This document shows positions 59,203-64,000 of a stretch of DNA of 64,000 nt, piece by piece; position 1 is the first letter of the stretch, and each line of letters opens with the position of its first letter. Source of the DNA: Phycomyces blakesleeanus NRRL 1555(-) (lineage: Eukaryota; Mucoromycota; Mucoromycetes; Mucorales; Phycomycetaceae). Made by a program: the position numbers and the translations under genes. The notes under the pieces were generated by a model. The model saw only the letters and a list, made by a program, of their open reading frames with translations, had not been told where the DNA came from and made no database searches. The stretch covers positions 558,001 through 622,000 of the forward strand of contig NW_017265156.1 of the NCBI RefSeq assembly GCF_001638985.1, read 5' to 3'.

Positions 59203-60426
59203 TTTAAAAGAGTCTCAATAAATTAACTCTCCAATATTAGGAGATGGTACATAATTCTGTAAATTTTTTAGTTATTAAGAAAAAACCTTGCGAATAAAAA
59301 TGATAATTCAATTACAAATATCACTGATCCGTGATAAATAGTTATAGACGGCATGTCGTTCTCTCAATAAGCTCTTTTGCACATAAATAAAATCACTTTT
59401 TTTCTATTCTTCTTGACCTTGAGCAGGTGAGAATATTTTATTGCGGGGTTTTCTAGGTCATGTTTACTGTGACATTTAGGCGACTCAATGAGAGCTGATG
59501 AATAATTGAAATGAATCAAAGTAACCCCCTTGACCTTGAACAACTTCCGTATTATTTATCTCATCTTAGATAGACCGTCCAATTATCGCACGAGCTCGAG
59601 GTTATCCATCTCAATGAGCCGGTACAAGCCATTCGCAAAGTTTGTACGCACACGGCGCCTACCCACATACTGAATACAGCAGGCTTGGATACCCCAAAAA
59701 CTACCTGTCTGTTCAGTATAGATATCAGCTCCTTTGTCAGCTTATTGAAGTCGATTTCAGTCAGATATGATTGTGGTGGATTTATCTTCATTACAAACAT
59801 ATCCTATCAATGACCGAGCAAGGACATGTAAAGAGTGAAATTTGGGTGCTTTTTAGAATCTTTTAATGAAGACGCAGTGTTTGGAGAGGAAGAGAGAACT
59901 GTCACCTCTGGTGACACTTCAGTGCTGGATGGGAATGAGACTGATGTTTGCTGTTCTGTCTAACGTTATGCTTCCCCAGTATGATTCAAGTTGATCTCTG
60001 TAAAACGTATTGTTAATGAGGGGAGCAACCGAATAATGCACAAATATGTCCTCTGCCCCTTTTTTCGATAAATTTGTAAGCAAGTAGCATACTGGTCATG
60101 TCAATAATAGCATGGGTGGAATCAACTAGACGATGCTGTTGAGAATGAGAGCTGTTTCAATCAGAATTTCACCAAACTTTTCAATCAAAAATCGATTACT
60201 AATTTCAATAGTCTAAGGTAAAGATTCACAAGGACAATGCAGTTCGTCGCATAATTTTCGGTATTCTTACATTTTGCAGCTCTGTCACCCACGTAGAGAT
60301 CTCAGTCGAAATAATCACAGGATAAGTTGTGGATTGCCCGTATATCTTGTCAATGTCATCTGTGTCTATGTATGCAATATACGGTTTTTCTTTTGATTTT
60401 TTTTTGGAAAATAATATCGCTGATCT
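59203..60426. other. Intergenic/accessory region
   Basis: About 1.2 kb without a recognisable intact gene. A minus-strand relic lies at 59561-59800. The rest is a mix of AT-rich and moderately GC sequence. Confidence 0.45.
59561..59800 (-). pseudogene. Frame-shifted gene relic
   Basis: One frame reads TEIDFNKLTKELISILNRQ and then loses sense, while an overlapping frame resumes with GRRRVRTNFANGLYRLIEM. Two coding-like frames abutting suggest one frameshift in an old gene. The source family is not recognised. Confidence 0.3.
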
Positions 60427-60428
60427 TA

Positions 60429-60450
60429 GGGGGACGACGTTTCCTGGTGG
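60429..60450 (+). repeat. Left terminal inverted repeat
   Basis: 22 bases, inward-reading copy of the GGGACGACGTTTCCTGGTGG core. Confidence 0.65.
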
Positions 60451-60976
60451 AACACAACATTTCCTGGTAGGAGACGCCATTTTGATTTTACCGGACCACA
60501 AGTCGAGACTTTTTGGCTGGCATGGAATAACTCTATACAGTTCCTAAGGATCCACTCTTTTTATAATAGTCAATACAAGCCAGGATACAAAATACTCTTA
60601 TCAAGATTTTTCTGTGCTTTAAAAAACAAATAAAAATAAAAGGGTAGGTGGATAGCTACTTACCAGTTGGTGTTTTCAAATTCTGATAATATAGATACAA
60701 TAGGTGAAAGAAAGAGAAAGACATGATATGCGTAAGGAGGTCAATAAATAGTAAAATATCCAACAAGATTGCGTCACAATTGAATGACAACAATTCATAC
60801 TCTTCTGCATAACTTGCTATTGACCAAGTCTAAATTTAGGGCGCAAACGACTATAAATTGAATATATTGTATGCATTTCAGGACACACCATTTTGCCCTG
60901 AAGGATTAGAGAAAGTTACCAGGCCCCGGACAGGTGGGCACAGCTAATTAGTCTGTTTAAATAGAAACGTCGTGGC

Positions 60977-60998
60977 CCACCAGGAAACGTCGTCCCTG
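60977..60998 (-). repeat. Right terminal inverted repeat
   Basis: Reverse complement of the left repeat with two differences at the outermost bases. Confidence 0.65.
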
Positions 60999-61405
60999 TA
61001 AGATTGCTGATATGTAAGACGAGTTTAAAGGCTATGATTTGATGATAATGGAAAATATCCTGGTCCACAAACTCAGAGATATTCAGCTTTGCTTTGAAGG
61101 CAGAGGATTTTACTGTATATATCTTGCATCCTATTTGTCTGAGCTTAATCCTATCAAGCAAATCTGATCAGTTGTAAAGAATAAGCTCTTTTGGAGGAGA
61201 CATTAAACTCAAAGATATCGGATACTTGTAATAGAGTACTGGTTAGTGACTTGCAAGGATTCTATAGATATCTTAAGTCCATATCCGATGACTGCTTAGA
61301 ACGATGCTTATAATAATTAATTATGATTTTTTTTGGTGCATTTGGTGCATTCCATTTTTGCATCAAATTGAATTTTTATTTTTACACCAATAATTTCCGG
61401 AAAGA

Positions 61406-61600
61406 GTGTACAAGGCACAGAAAATCCTGGGTATTAAAACACTTTTAGGACGTGATATTCCCTTGGATGACATACCCGTGTTCAGTGACTGGAGTGTAGT
61501 TGAGAAGCATCAAAACGGCTTTCACTGGGAAGTTGAGTGGGATTCAGTAGAGAATCCAATGATGGATGTAGATGAAGATAGTGAGTTGGTTTTCTTGTGA
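61406..61600 (+). pseudogene. ORF fragment without a start codon
   Basis: 64 codons, opened by GTG rather than ATG: KAQKILGIKTLLGRDIPLDD, then DWSVVEKHQNGFHWEVEW and an acidic end. The amino acid balance looks protein-like rather than random AT noise. No partner exon or family is recognised. It may be a remnant next to the TIR element or an isolated exon. Confidence 0.25.
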
Positions 61601-62401
61601 TTATTGTGCAGACAAACAGAACGGACAGTGATATTGACATGTGAATTGTAAATAGGCATAGACTGCTTTAGATCATTAAAGACTTTATTCAAATTGAAGG
61701 ACGATTAATGAGTGCACCTGTGGTAGTTGGCTGGCTGGCTGGTCATATTTGGCTGGCATATATTCATCTTATTTTATTTTATTTGATTCTGTTGTTGTAA
61801 TAATCTATTAGTCAATTATAATACCCTCTTTTTTTTATTCTTTACTTTACTTCATTGACCACCTCATTTTTTCTCTTCTCCTTTTGTTTCTTTTTTTTGG
61901 TTAATTGATTATCCTATGAAGGTAGAATAAATACAGGCATTTTGTCCTTTTTTTCATATGATTCATTTTAGAAAGTGAAAAAGAGCGAGAGACATTATTA
62001 TTATTATTATTTTAGATTATGATGATGATGATAATGATAATGACGATATCGATGACAGTAATTATATAACCTCATGTCTTTATTATTTATTAAATAATAT
62101 ACAGTAGGACTTCTTGCTCAAAGATACTATTAAAGGAATCTATATATGTATATATCTATGTACATTATTTATTGAACAGAGTAACTCACTGTATCGTGGG
62201 CAAAAATGATGATCAATATTAAAATCACAATGTTACCATTTAACAAAAAGGTTCAAGATTAAATAAAAAAAATGATTTAGTGGAATTGTCCTACTCTGGG
62301 CATGCGCTTTCACTGTATGTAATGAAATTTTCTATTGTCTCCAAGGTTGGATACCTTTCCAAATCAAGAACTTCACATGGGGTTTGAAAGCAAGAAATAT
62401 A

Positions 62402-62440
62402 TATAGTATATAGTATATAGTATATAGTATATAGTATATT
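62402..62440. repeat. (TATAGTA)n microsatellite
   Basis: About five 7-base TATAGTA units in tandem. Confidence 0.75.
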
Positions 62441-62522
62441 ATTGCCTTGTACTTTATACATAAATAATTATACATATATTTGCTTTAATTTTCTGTTGTG
62501 GGCTTTCACATGCACACGGGAG

Positions 62523-62654
62523 GCACGGACGCGGTTCGTCTTCACATGAAACTATCGAAAATGGCAATCTGACAGCCTTCTCACCTGTTCGCTTTATGAA
62601 TCGACTAGTAAAATTATATTTCCAAATGAGTTGGCGCTCAGCTGGATATAAATA
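62523..62654 (+). promoter_or_regulatory. Promoter of VIP1-like copy B (shared motif plus TATA box)
   Basis: GCACGGACG at 62523-62531 and TTCACATG at 62541-62548 are shared with copy A. TATAAATA lies at 62647-62654, 105 bases before the start codon. Confidence 0.5.
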
Positions 62655-62758
62655 CGAAGAAGGTTTTTGTTTTCTCAAAGTTTTTCTTTCATCTATTCAT
62701 CCTAAGCTTCTCCTCTCGGATATTCCTTGATACCAAAACAACACCAACTATACTCAAC

Positions 62759-63963
62759 ATGCCCGCATTCACCACCATCGATGTAATAACTTCACCAGTC
62801 ATTTAGAATCATATACATACAATTGTGTATTTCTCAACCAATCAATTAATCGCTCTATCTGTCTGTCTTTTACATTGTTCATTTATTTATTTTAGCTTCC
62901 CGAGACTCCCTCTCCCAACTACGTTATCGTCAAGAACATCTCTGCTCAGTCTTCCGAGAAGACTGGTAAGAAATACTTAAAAAAAATACGCGTCTTTATC
63001 CGATCCTAATGTATTTTCTTTGAATTAAATAGTCAAGGAATTCTTCTTGTTCTGTGGTAAGATCAAGGAGTTTGAGCTTATCAAGTAAGTAATAGTAGTA
63101 AATCACAGATTGTCTAGTATATTTAAATATTCAAGTAAACAAATGATACATGTACGTGTATGAAAAGCTAATGGTCTTATTCATTTTTATAGAGATGACG
63201 ATGAGGAACATCAGGTTGCCTTGATCAACTTTGAGCGCGAATCTGCTGCCAAGACCGCCTCCCTCCTCAGCAATGGTAAATGAAACACATGATGCCCAAT
63301 AGACAGCAACAATTAGAAACGTGTGAGAAACTAAAGCAGGTGCTATTGTGTAGCCTTGATCGATGATTGCCACATTACCGCTGCTGCCTATTTCGATTCC
63401 GCTTCCTCTGCTGAAGGTGCCCACTCCCCTGAACTCGAGACCTCCGAAACCACCCAAGAATCCAAGCCCAAGTCCCGTATTGCTGCCGAAATCCTTGCCA
63501 ATGGTTACTTACTCCAGGACCACATTGTTGCCAAGGGCCTTGAATATGATGGAAAGTACAGCTTCTCCACCCGTATCTCGGGTTACCTTAGCTCTCTTCA
63601 GGCCAATGGTAAGTCCAACGGTAAAAAAAAATTATATAGAAAAAAAAATGAATAAGCATTACTTAATCTTTCTTTTTTTTGGGGGTAAAAAATCATGTTA
63701 TCTAAACACATTTTTTTTATTTTCATTGTTGTTTGTTTGTCATCACAGTCAAGCAGCTTGATACCAAGTACCGTATCTGGGACAAGGCTGTAGAAATTGA
63801 TCACAAGTTCGGTATCCAGGAGAAGGTCCACACTGCTGCCCAACAGGCTCAGCACACTGCCCAGGTTGCTCTCCAGTCCCCTACAGGCCAAAAGGTCCAT
63901 GACTTGGCCAGCCAGACATTCGCACAGATTGCTGCTGTCCACTATGAGGCCAAGAAGATCCAG
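62759..63963 (+). CDS. RRM protein of the VIP1 family, copy B (3' end beyond window)
   Basis: Six exons visible (62759-62782, 62896-62965, 63033-63084, 63193-63275, 63354-63608, 63749-63963). The first 233 residues run MPAFTTIDLPETPSPNYV, the RRM (EKTVKEFFLFCGKIKEFELI, VALINFERESAAKTASLL), KSRIAAEILANGYLLQDH and the Ala/Gln repeat (QQAQHTAQVALQ). It stops matching copy A at AKKIQ, where a GTAAAA donor suggests another intron; read through, the chain would end two residues later at TAA 63970-63972. Codon use is more C-ending than in copy A (GCC, CTC, ATC, AAG), suggesting that this is the more highly expressed copy. Confidence 0.85.
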
Positions 63964-64000
63964 GTAAAATAATTAAACCATATATAGTGTAGCATATATT

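Larger units (their letters stand above)
60429..60998. mobile_element. MITE-like element with 22-bp terminal inverted repeats
   Basis: 570 bases bounded by inverted repeats at 60429-60450 and 60977-60998 that match at 20 of 22 positions (core GGGACGACGTTTCCTGGTGG). A TA dinucleotide lies on each outer side (60427-60428, 60999-61000), as expected for a Tc1/mariner-type target-site duplication. Inside the left repeat a second, degenerate copy of the core follows (CACAACATTTCCTGG), and the right end has the matching CACGACGTTTC, so each end looks like a tandem double motif. No transposase ORF is present in the interior, so this would be a non-autonomous derivative. Confidence 0.6.
60999..62522. 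other. Intergenic/accessory region
   Basis: About 1.5 kb of AT-rich DNA. Microsatellites: ATT triplets near 61998-62012, GAT/AAT near 62020-62045, (TATAG)n-type at 62402-62440, and a GGCT run near 61732-61743. A relic-like frame lies at 61406-61600. Confidence 0.45.

Noticed and set aside
1..64000. tRNA, rRNA, CRISPR or biosynthetic cluster
   Set aside because: I looked for a tRNA T-loop consensus, rRNA-like blocks, regularly spaced direct repeats and grouped biosynthetic enzymes, and saw none; a small RNA gene could still be missed by eye.

Overview
The window looks like nuclear DNA of an early-diverging fungus, most likely Mucoromycota. Genes are dense but interrupted by many short AT-rich spliceosomal introns, mostly about 45-260 nt with GTAAG-type donors. 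Intergenic DNA is AT-rich with many microsatellites. The gene set mixes fungal markers (a fused THI6 enzyme, an ERJ5-like ER J protein, a SEC2-like Rab exchange factor, a VIP1-like RRM protein) with genes many yeasts have lost (STIMATE-like, FANCA-like, serine racemase, PP5, CENP-H). EF-2 and the ADP/ATP carrier stand out by strong C/G-ending codon bias, as expected for highly expressed genes. All gene models were assembled by hand from reading frame, splice signals and remembered family motifs; no database search was run.

Layout. 1-8.1 kb: 3' end of a short-chain dehydrogenase, THI6 (-), a PH-domain protein, a STIMATE-like membrane protein, an MCUR1/FMP32-like mitochondrial protein and a small R3H-like protein. 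8.5-13.4 kb: PP5 (-, 14 exons) divergent from a LARP4-like La-motif protein. 14.2-15.2 kb: a decayed zinc-finger gene. 16.4-20.5 kb: EF-2, with an apparent 2-nt exon, and ISA2. 23-24.1 kb: ADP/ATP carrier. 25.8-30.7 kb: NUP192/NUP205. 33.2-34.9 kb: MFS transporter. 35.3-43.7 kb: ERJ5-like (-) divergent from U1-C, then serine racemase, Lunapark and VIP1-like copy A. 44.3-46.7 kb: FANCA-like protein. 47.1-52.1 kb: long-chain acyl-CoA synthetase and ataxin-10-like (both -). 52.7-59.2 kb: SEC2-like, CENP-H (-) and a large low-complexity protein. 59.2-62.7 kb: accessory stretch with a 570-bp TIR element and gene relics. 62.8-64 kb: VIP1-like copy B, cut by the window edge.

The genes are mostly unrelated housekeeping functions (translation, nuclear pore, splicing, ER shape, mitochondrial carriers, cofactors, kinetochore, phosphatase). 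I see no operon-like system or secondary-metabolite cluster. The most notable signals are the EF-2 microexon, three GC-AG introns, the loss of the HPD aspartate in the ERJ5-like protein, the FANCA-like gene, the duplicated VIP1-like pair with identical exon sizes and a shared promoter motif, and the TIR element at 60.4-61.0 kb.
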